Numbered from the stretch's first letter, positions 8,919-17,435 are shown. The stretch is 64,000 nucleotides of DNA from JAKFDK01 sp036676195 (GCA_036676195.1 JAKFDK010000024.1:16304-80303), one strand, 5' to 3'. The notes: generated by a model from the sequence alone, not told the origin. A program made the numbers and translations.

Positions 8919-10225
8919 TAGATCAACCCCAGACGCTTAAATATGGTGTCCACATGACGCAAGTGATGCCGGTAGTCAAAGCAATCCGCCAGTTCAGCCT
9001 GGCTCAGGCGGCTGCTCACTTCCGGATCCCGACCGACCAGTTCACGGAAAGGCACTCCCGTTTCCCAGCCCTGCATGGCATTGCGCTGGACCACCGTATA
9101 TGCCTCTTCCCGGGTCAGGCCCTTTTCCACCAGTTCGAGCAGTACCCGACCGGAATGGACCAGGCCGCCGGTGGCATTCATGACTTTAAGCATATTCTCG
9201 GGGTAAACGTGCATTTTTTCGATGACCCAGGTCATTTTGGCGAGCACGTAGTCGGCCAGGGTCGTGCTGTCGGGCAGGATCACCCGTTCGACCGAACTGT
9301 GGGAGATATCCCGCTCATGCCAGAGCGCCTGATTTTCCAGGGCCGCCACAGCGTTGCCCCGCAGTACCCGGGCCAGCCCGCAGATCTGCTCGCAGGTGAC
9401 CGGGTTGCGCTTATGCGGCATGGCCGAACTGCCCTTCTGCCCGGCGCTGAACGGCTCCTCCACCTCGCGCCCTTCGGTGCGCTGGAGCAGCCGGATTTCC
9501 AGAGCGATCTTTTCCAGGGTGCCGCCCAGGATGGCCAGGGTGGTCAGCAGTTCGGCGTGCCGGTCGCGCTGCAGCACCTGGGTGCTGATGGGAGCCGGTG
9601 CCAGGCCCATTTTGGCGCAGATAAATTCTTCGACCCGCGGGTCGATGTTGCCATAGTTGCCGACGGCGCCGCTGATTTTACCCACGGCAATCGCTTGCCG
9701 GGCCCGCACCAGACGCTCCCGGTTGCGCTGCATCTCGGCATAAAAGAGGGCCAGCTTCAGGCCGAAGGTGGTGGGTTCGGCATGGATGCCGTGGGTCCGC
9801 CCCATGCAGGGGGTGTCCTTGAATTCCACCGCCCGGCGGCCCAGAGCCTGGATCAGGCCGTCGACCCCGTCCAGGATCTGCCCGCAGGCCTCGTTCAGCA
9901 CGGCCGACAGGGCCGTGTCCACCACATCGGTACTGGTCAGACCGTAATGAATATAGCGGGAAACCGGGCCCAGCCGCTCCGCCACCGCCGTGGTAAAGGC
10001 AATGACGTCATGCCGGGTGGTGGCTTCGATCTCCTCGACCCGCTGCACAAAAGTGCGGTCCACCTCAAAGCGCCTGGCCTTGATTTCGGCCACCGCCTCC
10101 CGGGGCAGCACGCCCAGTTCCGCCCAGGCGTCGCAGGCATGAACCTCGACATCCAGCCACTTCTCGAACCGATTCTCGGCCGTCCAGATGCGGCCCATGC
10201 TCTTTCGAGTATAACGCTCAATCAC
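8918..10225 (-). CDS. purB: PurB, adenylosuccinate lyase
   Basis: A 435-residue lyase of the fumarase/aspartase superfamily. Diagnostic segments are STDVVDTALS, the GRTHGIHAEPTTFGLKLA loop and the catalytic GSSAMPHKRNPVTCEQICG signature. It cleaves SAICAR and adenylosuccinate. The start is GTG at 10225 with GGGAGG about 11 bases upstream. It lies 36 bases after purE. Confidence 0.97.
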   Translation of the reverse strand: MIERYTRKSMGRIWTAENRFEKWLDVEVHACDAWAELGVLPREAVAEIKARRFEVDRTFVQRVEEIEATTRHDVIAFTTAVAERLGPVSRYIHYGLTSTDVVDTALSAVLNEACGQILDGVDGLIQALGRRAVEFKDTPCMGRTHGIHAEPTTFGLKLALFYAEMQRNRERLVRARQAIAVGKISGAVGNYGNIDPRVEEFICAKMGLAPAPISTQVLQRDRHAELLTTLAILGGTLEKIALEIRLLQRTEGREVEEPFSAGQKGSSAMPHKRNPVTCEQICGLARVLRGNAVAALENQALWHERDISHSSVERVILPDSTTLADYVLAKMTWVIEKMHVYPENMLKVMNATGGLVHSGRVLLELVEKGLTREEAYTVVQRNAMQGWETGVPFRELVGRDPEVSSRLSQAELADCFDYRHHLRHVDTIFKRLGLI

Positions 10226-10261
10226 GTCGGACGGGTCCTCCCTTTGCTCCGATGCCTATAC

Positions 10262-10759
10262 TTACTGCTGGGCGGACCGGCTGCGCTCATAGGCGTCGCG
10301 GGCCTTGGCCTCCAGCTTGCGCTTGTGTTCCTTGAAAAGTTCCCGGGTCTGCAGGTCGGCCACACCGAGCATCTGCACTGCCAGATAGGCGGCATTCCTG
10401 GCGCCGTCGATGGCGACCGTCGCCACCGGTACGCCCGGCGGCATCTGCACCACGCTGTACAGGGCATCCACCCCGTCCAGGGCCCCGGAACGCAGCGGTA
10501 CCCCAATGACCGGCAGGTGGGTGAGGCTGGCGCAGACCCCCGGCAGATGGGCGGCCATGCCGGCGCCGGCGATAATCACCACAATGCCGCGCTCGGCGGC
10601 CGTGGAGACCCATTCGTGCACCAGGCCGGGGGCCCGGTGGGCACTGGCCACCGCCAGTTCATACTTCACCTTGAAAGAATCGAGTACCTCTGCTGCTTCC
10701 TGCATCCGCGGCAGATCGCTTTCGCTGCCCAGGATGATGCCGACTTTGCGGTCGCCCAT
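10262..10759 (-). CDS. purE: PurE, N5-CAIR mutase
   Basis: 165 residues from the ATG at 10759, which has GGAGG 11 bases upstream; an ORF reading further back is unsupported. The start reads MGDRKVGIILGSESDLPRM (class I PurE nucleotide loop), followed by VASAHRAPGLVHEW and GAGMAAHLPGVCAS. It performs carboxylation chemistry to CAIR. No purK (N5-CAIR synthetase) follows, unlike the Bacillus operon. Either purK is elsewhere or this PurE uses CO2 directly. It is the first gene of the operon. Confidence 0.96.
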   Translation of the reverse strand: MGDRKVGIILGSESDLPRMQEAAEVLDSFKVKYELAVASAHRAPGLVHEWVSTAAERGIVVIIAGAGMAAHLPGVCASLTHLPVIGVPLRSGALDGVDALYSVVQMPPGVPVATVAIDGARNAAYLAVQMLGVADLQTRELFKEHKRKLEAKARDAYERSRSAQQ

Positions 10760-11029
10760 TCGCTGTGAATCCTCCCTGGAGTGATCCCATCGCGGCCGAT
10801 GTGCCGTCAATCTTAGTCTGCCCAGCAAAAACTTGAGGCCCGGCAAGGCGTGCATGCCTGCCGGACTACCCATGCCGGGTTCTGATGGAAGAAAAACGAT
10901 ACCCGGGCTGGGTATCCGTTCACCTGGTGAAAACCTGGGTGAAACGGTCCCGCCCGGGCAGTGGCCTGCCGGATCAACCAGGCGTGTCTTGACGCCGACG
11001 TACGGCTGGTAGGGAGCCGTTTCAAGAAC
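10760..11029 (-). promoter_or_regulatory. Long structured leader of the pur operon (316-base gene-free stretch)
   Basis: No gene fits here. On the transcribed strand several strong pairings are visible. A long hairpin spans 10901-10960 (CCCGGGC with GCCCGGG, then CCGTTTCACC with GGTGAACGG). A short hairpin near the 5' end pairs ACGGCT with AGCCGT. A terminator-like stem at 10840-10864 (CCGGCAGGC with GCCTTGCCGG) is followed by a T5 run at 10827-10831. The sequence CACGCCT occurs both at 10981-10987 (reverse complement) and in that terminator stem, so alternative pairing is possible. Transcription attenuation of purine synthesis is likely. I could not match it to a known purine, PRPP, ZTP or THF aptamer. 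Confidence 0.45.
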
Positions 11030-11059
11030 ATCCTACCCCACGCCTTGCTTTAATGTCAA
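11030..11059 (-). promoter_or_regulatory. Sigma-A-type promoter of the pur operon
   Basis: On the reverse strand TTGACA (11059-11054) is followed after 18 bases by TAGGAT (11035-11030). The predicted transcript start is near 11023, about 260 bases upstream of purE. The TAATG-rich flank is AT-rich compared with its surroundings. Confidence 0.55.
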
Positions 11060-11075
11060 CGATTAGCCGAATGTT

Positions 11076-11783
11076 TTAGTTTACTAACCTTTCTTCGTTC
11101 GTCTTTCCCCGATAGGGGACTACCTGTCCATCTTCAAGGGTAAATAATTGTGGTGTGATTGGATAGGTTCCGTGCAGGAAGTCGTTCTGCACGCTCTCGG
11201 ACATTTCCGTCACAAAGGCCAGGTCGCTGTCACCAAAGGCCACCATGTAGTCCCGATGCGGGATGCCCACGATCAGGTTTCCTACCACCCGACCGGCGAT
11301 GTGGGCCAGTTCCCGCGGCAGCAGCATGCGGCTGGCGTCGTACCCATCGAAGGTTTCGCACAGAAAGTAGCTGCGGGGGCCGGAGTTGATCTGCTTCCAC
11401 ACCAGGCCCTCAGAAAGACGGCGCAGGTTGGTCAGGGCAGCAGAAAACATGTCAACCCCACTGACGGCCCACGTCCGCTGGGTCTGGATCGTAATATAGC
11501 TGTATCGTTCGTCTTCGTCCAGGACAAAGGCGATGGCCAGTTCACCCGCAAAGGGTAACGCCACCAGTTCACGACCATGGGCGTAACAGAACTCCAGCAA
11601 CGAATTCGGGATGATCTGCGGCAGGATGCGCGTGCGGTAGGCGGAAAAGTCTGCAGTTTTGCCTGCTGTGCGTACGCTCCGCTGGCGGCGGACCCGCGTT
11701 GATTCGACCGCTTCCGGTTGTTCCAAGGCCACGTCGGCCGGCACCTGTGTACCGGTTGCCCGGCGCAGCGGTTGCTTGGGCAT
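11076..11783 (-). CDS. DUF1444-like protein
   Basis: About 235 residues from the ATG at 11783, which has GGGGTG nine bases upstream. A TTG at 11822 would overlap the upstream gene by four bases but has no ribosome site. After a basic, low-complexity N-terminus, residues 55-220 carry RTRILPQIIPNSLLEF, TWAVSGVDMFSAALTNLRRL, a FLCETFDGYDASRMLL segment and a VGIPHRDYMVAFGDSD motif. The pattern fits the DUF1444 (YtpP-like) family of unknown function in Bacillota. It pairs with the adjacent lipoprotein, which shares the same fold pattern. Confidence 0.6.
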   Translation of the reverse strand: MPKQPLRRATGTQVPADVALEQPEAVESTRVRRQRSVRTAGKTADFSAYRTRILPQIIPNSLLEFCYAHGRELVALPFAGELAIAFVLDEDERYSYITIQTQRTWAVSGVDMFSAALTNLRRLSEGLVWKQINSGPRSYFLCETFDGYDASRMLLPRELAHIAGRVVGNLIVGIPHRDYMVAFGDSDLAFVTEMSESVQNDFLHGTYPITPQLFTLEDGQVVPYRGKTNEERLVN

Positions 11784-11818
11784 CCGATGTTTCACCCCAC
11801 TTCTATCCGACACTTTCC

Positions 11819-12604
11819 TCAAGGAAGGTATAGCTTCAGGCCCCCGTCATGGTCCAGGGTAAACCAGGATCGGGTGACCGGATACTCCAGGCTCTTGAAC
11901 TCCTGCTCGGTGATCTCCTTCATGCGCGCCATCAGATTGGGATCGGCATCTGAAAACGCGTACAGGCGGTCACGGGCTGGAATGGCGAGGATCAGGGTAC
12001 CCGGCAGGTTCTTGGCCATCTCCTCCCACAGTTCAACCAGCAGGATGCGGGCAGCATCGAAACCGTCGCCTTTCTGGTACATCCAGACCTGGGCACCAGT
12101 TTGCTGTTCCTGGTACGCCTCCGGGGGTCCGGATGCCAGAAGCAGGTTCTTGAGCCCGGTACCCACAAAGTCTTCGGGACCGATTCCCCAACTGTAATAC
12201 TCCATCACGGTCAAAAACCGCCAGCGGTCAGGCAGGTCGATTACGAATGTAATCATGGCCTGGTCCAGCAGGGACAGCGCTAATAACTCCTTCACGGGGT
12301 CATCGGCGGCGAAAGCCGAGCGGCTGAGCACCATGGGGAACAGCTTTGGACTGACTTCGGCCCAGGTGGTGGCCGGACCGGCAACGGTACTGACGGCGGA
12401 CTCCGTGGCAGGTGTAGCCGGTACGGACACCGGCCCGGGCGCCACAGCCGTGACCACCGCCGGCTGGGCACCTTCTACTGATCGGACCCTTGCCGCAGGC
12501 ACCTCCCGCAGGGCCTGGCTTGGTGGGGCAGGCGGGTTCGCTGCGCATCCGGCCAGCAGGGCAGAAAGCACCACTGCGGCCCAGCCTGTCTGGGACCGGC
12601 CCAT
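11819..12604 (-). CDS. Lipoprotein with DUF1444-like domain
   Basis: 261 residues from the ATG at 12604 (GGAAGG about 9 bases upstream). The N-terminus is a lipoprotein signal: MGRSQTGWAAVVLSALLAGC, with a lipobox LLAGC, then a Pro/Ala/Val-rich linker to about residue 100. The C-terminal part (YYSWGIGPEDFVGTGLKNLL, YQKGDGFDAARILLVELWEE, LAIPARDRLYAFSDADPNL) is a distant paralogue of the cytosolic neighbour, matching it segment by segment. The mature protein should sit on the outer face of the membrane. Function unknown. Confidence 0.6.
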   Translation of the reverse strand: MGRSQTGWAAVVLSALLAGCAANPPAPPSQALREVPAARVRSVEGAQPAVVTAVAPGPVSVPATPATESAVSTVAGPATTWAEVSPKLFPMVLSRSAFAADDPVKELLALSLLDQAMITFVIDLPDRWRFLTVMEYYSWGIGPEDFVGTGLKNLLLASGPPEAYQEQQTGAQVWMYQKGDGFDAARILLVELWEEMAKNLPGTLILAIPARDRLYAFSDADPNLMARMKEITEQEFKSLEYPVTRSWFTLDHDGGLKLYLP

Positions 12605-12841
12605 GTGGGTCACCTTCCTTTTCTGCCCGTGCCGCCACGCCGTCACTACATTTACCCGCCAGGCACGTACGGCCGTTCATACGGCCGCTTGCATGCCACG
12701 GGTATCGTTGGCCCGGCCCGGCCCGCCAGTGGCAGGCCGGCCGCAACTCTTCTCTACTGATGAATACGAATTTCAAGTAAAAAAGGTTCGCGCAGGCACC
12801 TGCAGAGAGCTGCCCGCATCCGGGCAGCGGCGCGGGAAACG

Positions 12842-12876
12842 AACCAGGGGGCCGCGCCATGCGCAGCCCCCTGGTT
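12842..12876 (-). terminator. Hairpin downstream of guaA
   Basis: AACCAGGGGGC pairs perfectly with GCCCCCTGGTT across a 13-base loop, 35 bases after the guaA stop. The U-run is poor (TTCGTTTCC). The remaining bases from 12605 to 12841 hold no gene and presumably the lipoprotein promoter, which I cannot place convincingly. Confidence 0.6.
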
Positions 12877-12910
12877 CCTTGTGGCCGGATGGCCCGGCCG
12901 TTGCCCCCGC

Positions 12911-14455
12911 TTATTCCCACTCAATGGTGCCCGGTGGCTTGGAGGTAACGTCGTAAGCCACCCGGTTGACGTGTGGGACCTCGCCCACGATTCGGGTCAT
13001 GATCCGTTCCAGCACATCCCAGGGAAACCGGTAGAAGTCGGCCGTCATGCCGTCGGAGCTGGTGACAGCCCGCAGGATCACAGGGTAGGCGTAGGTCCGC
13101 TCGTCGCCCTGCACCCCTACGCTGCGCACGTCCGGCAGCACGGCAAACGCCTGCCAGATTTCGCCGTATAGTCCGGACCGGCGAATTTCGTCCAGGTAAA
13201 CGGCATCTGCTTCCCGCAGAATGTCCAGCTTGTCCCGGGTGACTTCGCCCAGAATGCGAATGGCCAGCCCCGGGCCGGGGAATGGATGGCGCCCCACCAT
13301 GGTGTCCGGCAGACCCAGTTCCCGCCCGACCTGGCGCACTTCGTCCTTGAACAGTTCCCGCAGGGGTTCGATGAGCATGAACTTCATGTCTTCGGGCAAC
13401 CCACCCACGTTGTGGTGGGTCTTGATCACGGCGGCCGTGCCGGCAGGCCCACCGGACTCAATCACGTCCGGGTAGATGGTGCCCTGAACCAGGTAGTCGA
13501 TCTGGCCCAGCTTGCGGGCTTCAGCCTCGAAGGTACGGATGAACTCCCGGCCGATGATCTTGCGCTTCTGCTCCGGGTCCCGGACCCCCTGCAGTTCACC
13601 CAGGAACTGTGCCGAGGCGTCCACGTGCACCAGGGGGATATGATAGTGATCCCGGAAGGTCTCGACCACCTGCCGGGCTTCATCTTTGCGCAGCATCCCG
13701 TGGTCCACAAACAGGCAGGTGAGCTGTTCACCCAGAGCCCGGTGCACCAGTACAGCGGCAACGGAACTGTCCACTCCGCCGGACAGGGCGCATAACGCCC
13801 GCCCGTTGCCAATAGCGTCCCGAATTTCGGCTACCTTGCTTTCAATGAAGTTGGCCATGGTCCAGTCGCCGCGCAGGGCACACACCTGATACAGGAAATT
13901 CTCCAGCAGTTCCTTGCCCTGCAGGCTGTGCACCACTTCGGGGTGAAACTGCACACCGTACAGTTTGCGCTGGGGGTCGCCAACGGCGGCGGTCGCTGTG
14001 GATTCGGTCTGCCCAAGGATGCGGAACCCGGGCGGCGGGGCCTGCACCGAGTCACCGTGGCTCATCCAGACCTGGGTGGTCCGGTCCAGGCCGCGGAAGA
14101 GCGGATCTTCCGGTTCCAGCACTTCCAGCATGGCCTTGCCATACTCGCGCTTCTCGGCCCGGCGGACGTCGCCGCCCAGTTCTTTGGACATCAGTTGCAT
14201 GCCGTAGCAAATGCCCAGAATGGGAATGCCCAATTGAAAGATCTCCGGGTCGCACTTGGGGGCGTTTTCGGCGTAGACACTGGCCGGTCCGCCGGAGAAG
14301 ATGATGCCTTTGACGCACTGTTCCCGGTAGCGGGAAGCGGGCGCATGGCTGGGCCAGATCTCACAGTATACCCGGCTTTCCCGGACCCGCCGGGCAATCA
14401 GTTGTCCATACTGGGCACCAAAGTCGACTACGACGACCAGATCCATATGGGCCAC
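12911..14455 (-). CDS. guaA: GuaA, GMP synthase (glutamine-hydrolysing)
   Basis: A 514-residue two-domain enzyme converting XMP to GMP. The N-terminal glutaminase shows VVDFGAQYGQLIARRVRE, SGGPASVY and the nucleophile elbow LGICYGMQLM, with the His-Glu in GVQFHPEVVHS. The PP-loop ATP pyrophosphatase follows as ALSGGVDSSVAAVL, and the dimerisation domain ends TSKPPGTIEWE. The GTG start at 14455 has AAGGAGG nine bases upstream. It is the second gene of a hpt-guaA unit, 56 bases after hpt. Confidence 0.98.
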   Translation of the reverse strand: MAHMDLVVVVDFGAQYGQLIARRVRESRVYCEIWPSHAPASRYREQCVKGIIFSGGPASVYAENAPKCDPEIFQLGIPILGICYGMQLMSKELGGDVRRAEKREYGKAMLEVLEPEDPLFRGLDRTTQVWMSHGDSVQAPPPGFRILGQTESTATAAVGDPQRKLYGVQFHPEVVHSLQGKELLENFLYQVCALRGDWTMANFIESKVAEIRDAIGNGRALCALSGGVDSSVAAVLVHRALGEQLTCLFVDHGMLRKDEARQVVETFRDHYHIPLVHVDASAQFLGELQGVRDPEQKRKIIGREFIRTFEAEARKLGQIDYLVQGTIYPDVIESGGPAGTAAVIKTHHNVGGLPEDMKFMLIEPLRELFKDEVRQVGRELGLPDTMVGRHPFPGPGLAIRILGEVTRDKLDILREADAVYLDEIRRSGLYGEIWQAFAVLPDVRSVGVQGDERTYAYPVILRAVTSSDGMTADFYRFPWDVLERIMTRIVGEVPHVNRVAYDVTSKPPGTIEWE

Positions 14456-14511
14456 GATATGGGGCCTCCTTCCGCAGACGGAACTGCTCCTGTTGCGAAC
14501 CTGGCCGAACC

Positions 14512-15051
14512 TCAGGCCCTGGTGTAAATCTCCGGACGGAGTACCCCGATCATGGGCAGGTTGCGGTACCGTTCGTTGTAATCCAGGCCCATCCCCACCA
14601 CAAAGGCATCGGGAATTTCGAAGCCCCGGTAGTGGATCGGGACCGTCACTTTCCTGCGAGACGGCTTGTCCAGGAGAGCGGCGATTTTCAGGCTGGCCGG
14701 GTTACGCGTCTGCAAGTACTCCAGCAGAAACTTGATGGTCAGGCCGGTGTCAACGATATCTTCCACCAGCAGGACGTGGCGGTTGTCCAGTTCGTAATCC
14801 AGGTCCAGCAGCACCCGGTGCACGCCTGTGCTCTTGCTGCCGGCATAAGAAGCAATGCGCATGAAGTCCAGACTGGCCGGGATCGTTACCTGCCGGAACA
14901 GGTCGGCACAGAAAAGTGCCGCTCCCTTCAGGATCCCCACGACTACCAGTTCCTTACCAACGTAGTCCCGGGAGATGGCCGCACCGATCTCCGCCACTTT
15001 GGCCTTGATCTGTGCTTCGGTAACCAGAATCTCGGCCAGATCGTTCTGCAC
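14512..15051 (-). CDS. hpt: Hypoxanthine phosphoribosyltransferase
   Basis: A 179-residue type I phosphoribosyltransferase that salvages hypoxanthine or guanine with PRPP. The PRPP loop is VLLVEDIVDTGLT, with the GILKGAALFCADL loop before it and the purine-specific AFVVGMGLDYNERYRNLP near the C-terminus. The start is GTG at 15051, with GAGGGATG upstream. It is transcribed from the promoter at 15092-15120 together with guaA, linking salvage and GMP synthesis. Confidence 0.96.
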   Translation of the reverse strand: MQNDLAEILVTEAQIKAKVAEIGAAISRDYVGKELVVVGILKGAALFCADLFRQVTIPASLDFMRIASYAGSKSTGVHRVLLDLDYELDNRHVLLVEDIVDTGLTIKFLLEYLQTRNPASLKIAALLDKPSRRKVTVPIHYRGFEIPDAFVVGMGLDYNERYRNLPMIGVLRPEIYTRA

Positions 15052-15091
15052 CGGTCATCCCTCACTATCCGGGGCGTTCACTTCATCCCTC

Positions 15092-15120
15092 AGTATAGAT
15101 TTGGCTGTTGCCAGCGTCAA
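15092..15120 (-). promoter_or_regulatory. Sigma-A promoter of hpt-guaA
   Basis: On the reverse strand TTGACG (15120-15115), a 17-base spacer, then TATACT (15097-15092). This is a near-consensus vegetative promoter about 40 bases upstream of hpt. Confidence 0.75.
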
Positions 15121-15141
15121 TCCGGGCCGCCCGGCACAGAA

Positions 15142-15171
15142 CATGAGCCCCTCCGGTCGGAGGGGCTCATG
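15142..15171 (-). terminator. Terminator downstream of yyaC
   Basis: CATGAGCCCCTCCG pairs perfectly with CGGAGGGGCTCATG. It lies 17 bases after the yyaC stop on the reverse strand and just upstream of the hpt promoter. Confidence 0.7.
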
Positions 15172-15187
15172 CCGCGGCTTTCGGTTC

Positions 15188-15790
15188 TCAGACCCGGCGT
15201 CCGGCCTGGCTGCTCTGGCCGTATTCATTCCAGAACTGCAGGATGCCGTCAGCGATGATTTCGGCCATGCCGACCGTCTGGTCCAGGGCCGCAAACCAGA
15301 TTCCGAAGGGAAACGAGGCGGTTCCCCCCATGACGTGGACATTTCCCACGGTCGGCAGCGTCTTGCCCATACCGGCTCCGGGCTTGAGGGGACCACGGTT
15401 GACCGTAACCCGGCCGGCCCGGCCAACGGCGGCATCGACGGCAATAATGTACGGGTGTTTGCCTGACTTCAGAGCCAGATACCAGATTTCAGAGAGCTTT
15501 TCCTTGAGGTTGGTGGCGTGCACCGGGTCGTTCAGGTCGCCCTTGTAAATCCCGGTGAAACCCTTCCGCTTCAGAAACCAGCCGACAAAGGGTCCCAGTG
15601 CGTCCCCCGTCGAACTATTAGCTCCAACCAGGAAGAAAACCGGTACCCACTGATTTCCCCGCTGTTCCACCTTGAACTGTTCCATCAGTGCAGCAGCCAG
15701 TCCGCTGACAGCTCCGGTGTCCTGAAAATGTACGTCAGCCAGGACTGCCGGTGCCGTCTGGGCCGTCTGGGCCAGTTCCTGGGCCACCAC
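15188..15790 (-). CDS. yyaC: YyaC-family sporulation protein
   Basis: About 200 residues from the GTG at 15790, chosen because GGAGG lies five bases before it and because a clear promoter occupies the region upstream; the GTG at 15787 is equally possible. Segments VFFLVGANSSTGDALGPFVG, DPVHATNLKEKL, YIIAVDAAVGRAGRVTVNRG and GPLKPGAGMGKTLPTVGNVH match the YyaC family, a relative of the germination protease GPR found in spore formers. In B. subtilis it is made in sporulation; its substrate is not established. Its presence supports an endospore-forming host. Confidence 0.85.
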   Translation of the reverse strand: MVAQELAQTAQTAPAVLADVHFQDTGAVSGLAAALMEQFKVEQRGNQWVPVFFLVGANSSTGDALGPFVGWFLKRKGFTGIYKGDLNDPVHATNLKEKLSEIWYLALKSGKHPYIIAVDAAVGRAGRVTVNRGPLKPGAGMGKTLPTVGNVHVMGGTASFPFGIWFAALDQTVGMAEIIADGILQFWNEYGQSSQAGRRV

Positions 15791-15873
15791 TGTTCCCTCC
15801 TGGCTGCCTTTGGACCGGTCAGCGCTCATGACCAGTCGGCAGGCTTCCTTTTTATGGATTGGGCGCATTCCCA

Positions 15874-15902
15874 ATATAAGCTATTTTTTTCCAATATGTC
15901 AA
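15874..15902 (-). promoter_or_regulatory. Promoter of yyaC
   Basis: On the reverse strand TTGACA (15902-15897), a 17-base spacer rich in A, then TTATAT (15879-15874). A strong vegetative-type promoter about 85 bases upstream of the chosen start. A vegetative promoter on a sporulation-family gene is worth noting. Confidence 0.7.
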
Positions 15903-15995
15903 GACGCTGGCAGACGTTCCTTTAATCGGGGCGTCGGAAAAGCAGCGGCACGACCCGGCCCGGCTGCATACGCTGGGAGCCAGGGAGGTGGGGCT

Positions 15996-16406
15996 GTGAC
16001 CGAATCGAAGGTAGCACCGGTGACCATAACCGGCACCTGCCAGGCCAAGGCGGGGGTCCGCCGGGTGCAGGCGGTGGCCGACCTGTGCCTGCACCCGGAC
16101 CCGGCCGCCGGGCACCACCTGCTGCGGGTCACCGAAGCCAGGCTCTACGGCCGTCCGCCCGAGATCGAGTCAGGAAGGCTGCGGGCCCAGTTTCTGCTGG
16201 ACATCCGGTATGACACGACACGCCCGCACAAATTCCGTACTTCCGCCTGCCACCACCAGCCGCTGGTCCTCACGGCCGCCCTGCCTGCGCACTGGGCGGG
16301 CCAGGTCACGGTGGAGCAGATGCGTACCCGGTTAACCGGAGTGGCCATCAGTCCTGACCGCAACTCACTGTTGGCGGGACTGCAACTTTCGGTGCGGATG
16401 GACTAA
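15996..16406 (+). CDS. Hypothetical protein, possibly SPOCS/DUF3794-like
   Basis: 136 residues from the GTG at 15996, which has GGGAGG upstream. I see PVTITGTCQAKAGVRRVQAV, then LLRVTEARLYGRPPEI and FLLDIRYDTTRPHKFRTS, ending VRMD. Alternating hydrophobic residues suggest an all-beta protein. The arrangement of strands recalls the DUF3794/SPOCS domain of spore-coat morphogenesis proteins, but no signature residue confirms it. It is divergent from yyaC and lies 48 bases before the YjjX-Nudix gene, so the two may be co-transcribed. Confidence 0.5.
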   Translation: MTESKVAPVTITGTCQAKAGVRRVQAVADLCLHPDPAAGHHLLRVTEARLYGRPPEIESGRLRAQFLLDIRYDTTRPHKFRTSACHHQPLVLTAALPAHWAGQVTVEQMRTRLTGVAISPDRNSLLAGLQLSVRMD

Positions 16407-16454
16407 CTCCGGCATCGGCGGCTGATCGATACATTCAGGAGGTCTTACAGACAA

Positions 16455-17435
16455 ATGGCACTGACCATAGCCGTAGGCTCCACCAATCCGGCGAAAGCCG
16501 AGGCGGCCCGAGCCTTGTTGGGGCGGGCGTTTCCCGGTTGCACGGTGATTCCGGTGGAGGTTCCCAGCGGTGTTCCTGCCCAGCCCATTGGCGCGGCCCA
16601 GACGGCGGCCGGCGCCCGCCAGCGTGCCCGGGGCGCCCTGGCCGCAGTGGCCGGGGCCCGGTACGGGGTGGGGCTTGAGGGAGGCATGGAGTCGGACGGG
16701 CATCTGATCAACTGCTGTGCTCTGGTCGACAGCACGGGCCGGGAGAACATGGCCTGGGGCGTCCGGTTTCCGCTGCCAGCGGCCGTGGCCGCCCGCGTAC
16801 TGCAGGGGGACGAGCTGGGCCCGGTGATGGACGAAGTTTCGGGGATTGCCGCCAGCAAGCAGACCCTGGGGGCGGTGGGGATTCTGACTGACGGACTGCT
16901 GACCAGGGCGGAAATGTGGCAGGGTCCGCTGGCCTGCGCGCTCATGCCGTTTTTGCACCCGGAACTGTATCCGGTGGAGTCCACCGGCGGCCCGCCACTG
17001 ACCCGCGACTTTACGGTGGCCACCTTTGTGGTGCATGAAGACAGGACGCTGCTGGTTTACCACCGCAAGTTGAAGATGTGGCTGCCGCCGGGCGGTCATA
17101 TCGAGCCGAATGAGTTGCCCGACGAGGCAGCCGTGCGCGAGGTGCGGGAGGAAACCGGCCTGGACGTGGAACTGGTGTCCCCACCTGCCTTTTCCGGCAT
17201 TCCCGGCCCACGTCCCCTGGCCCGTCCGGAGGGGACCCAGCTCGAGGACATCGGGCCAGGGCACCAGCATATCGACTTGATTTACTTCGCCCGGCCAGCC
17301 GGCGGAATCACCCCGGTGCTGAACCCGCATGAAACTGAGGCGGTGGGCTGGTTCGGCCCCGCTGAACTGGAACCGCTCGGCCTGACGCCGGAGGTGCTGG
17401 CCTGGGCCAGACGCGCCCTCGAAACTGTTAAATAA
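16455..17435 (+). CDS. YjjX-family NTPase fused to a Nudix hydrolase
   Basis: A 326-residue two-domain protein. Residues 1-175 match the YjjX/DUF84 inosine/xanthosine triphosphatase family: IAVGSTNPAKAEAARALL at the start, ARYGVGLEGGMES and the DEVSGIAASKQTLGAVGIL region. Residues 185-326 form a Nudix hydrolase with a full box, GGHIEPNELPDEAAVREVREETGL split over about residues 215-238, and an insert before the next strand. The first domain removes deaminated purine triphosphates; the second may hydrolyse another damaged nucleotide. The ATG at 16455 has AGGAGG about 12 bases upstream. Fusion of two house-cleaning domains is unusual. Confidence 0.85.
   Translation: MALTIAVGSTNPAKAEAARALLGRAFPGCTVIPVEVPSGVPAQPIGAAQTAAGARQRARGALAAVAGARYGVGLEGGMESDGHLINCCALVDSTGRENMAWGVRFPLPAAVAARVLQGDELGPVMDEVSGIAASKQTLGAVGILTDGLLTRAEMWQGPLACALMPFLHPELYPVESTGGPPLTRDFTVATFVVHEDRTLLVYHRKLKMWLPPGGHIEPNELPDEAAVREVREETGLDVELVSPPAFSGIPGPRPLARPEGTQLEDIGPGHQHIDLIYFARPAGGITPVLNPHETEAVGWFGPAELEPLGLTPEVLAWARRALETVK

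Noticed and set aside
10760..11029. Guanine/adenine riboswitch
   Set aside because: A CCCTACC segment recalls the purine-aptamer CUACC core, but the flanking stems and the conserved GAC/UAU junction bases are missing.
10830..11048. 6S RNA upstream of purE
   Set aside because: GCAAGGCGTG and CACGCCTTGC could close a long hairpin, but a good promoter places the transcript start inside the 5' arm, and no central bubble typical of 6S RNA is clear.
15791..15874. Longer YyaC start
   Set aside because: It would begin at the -10 element of a clear promoter, upstream of the expected transcript start.
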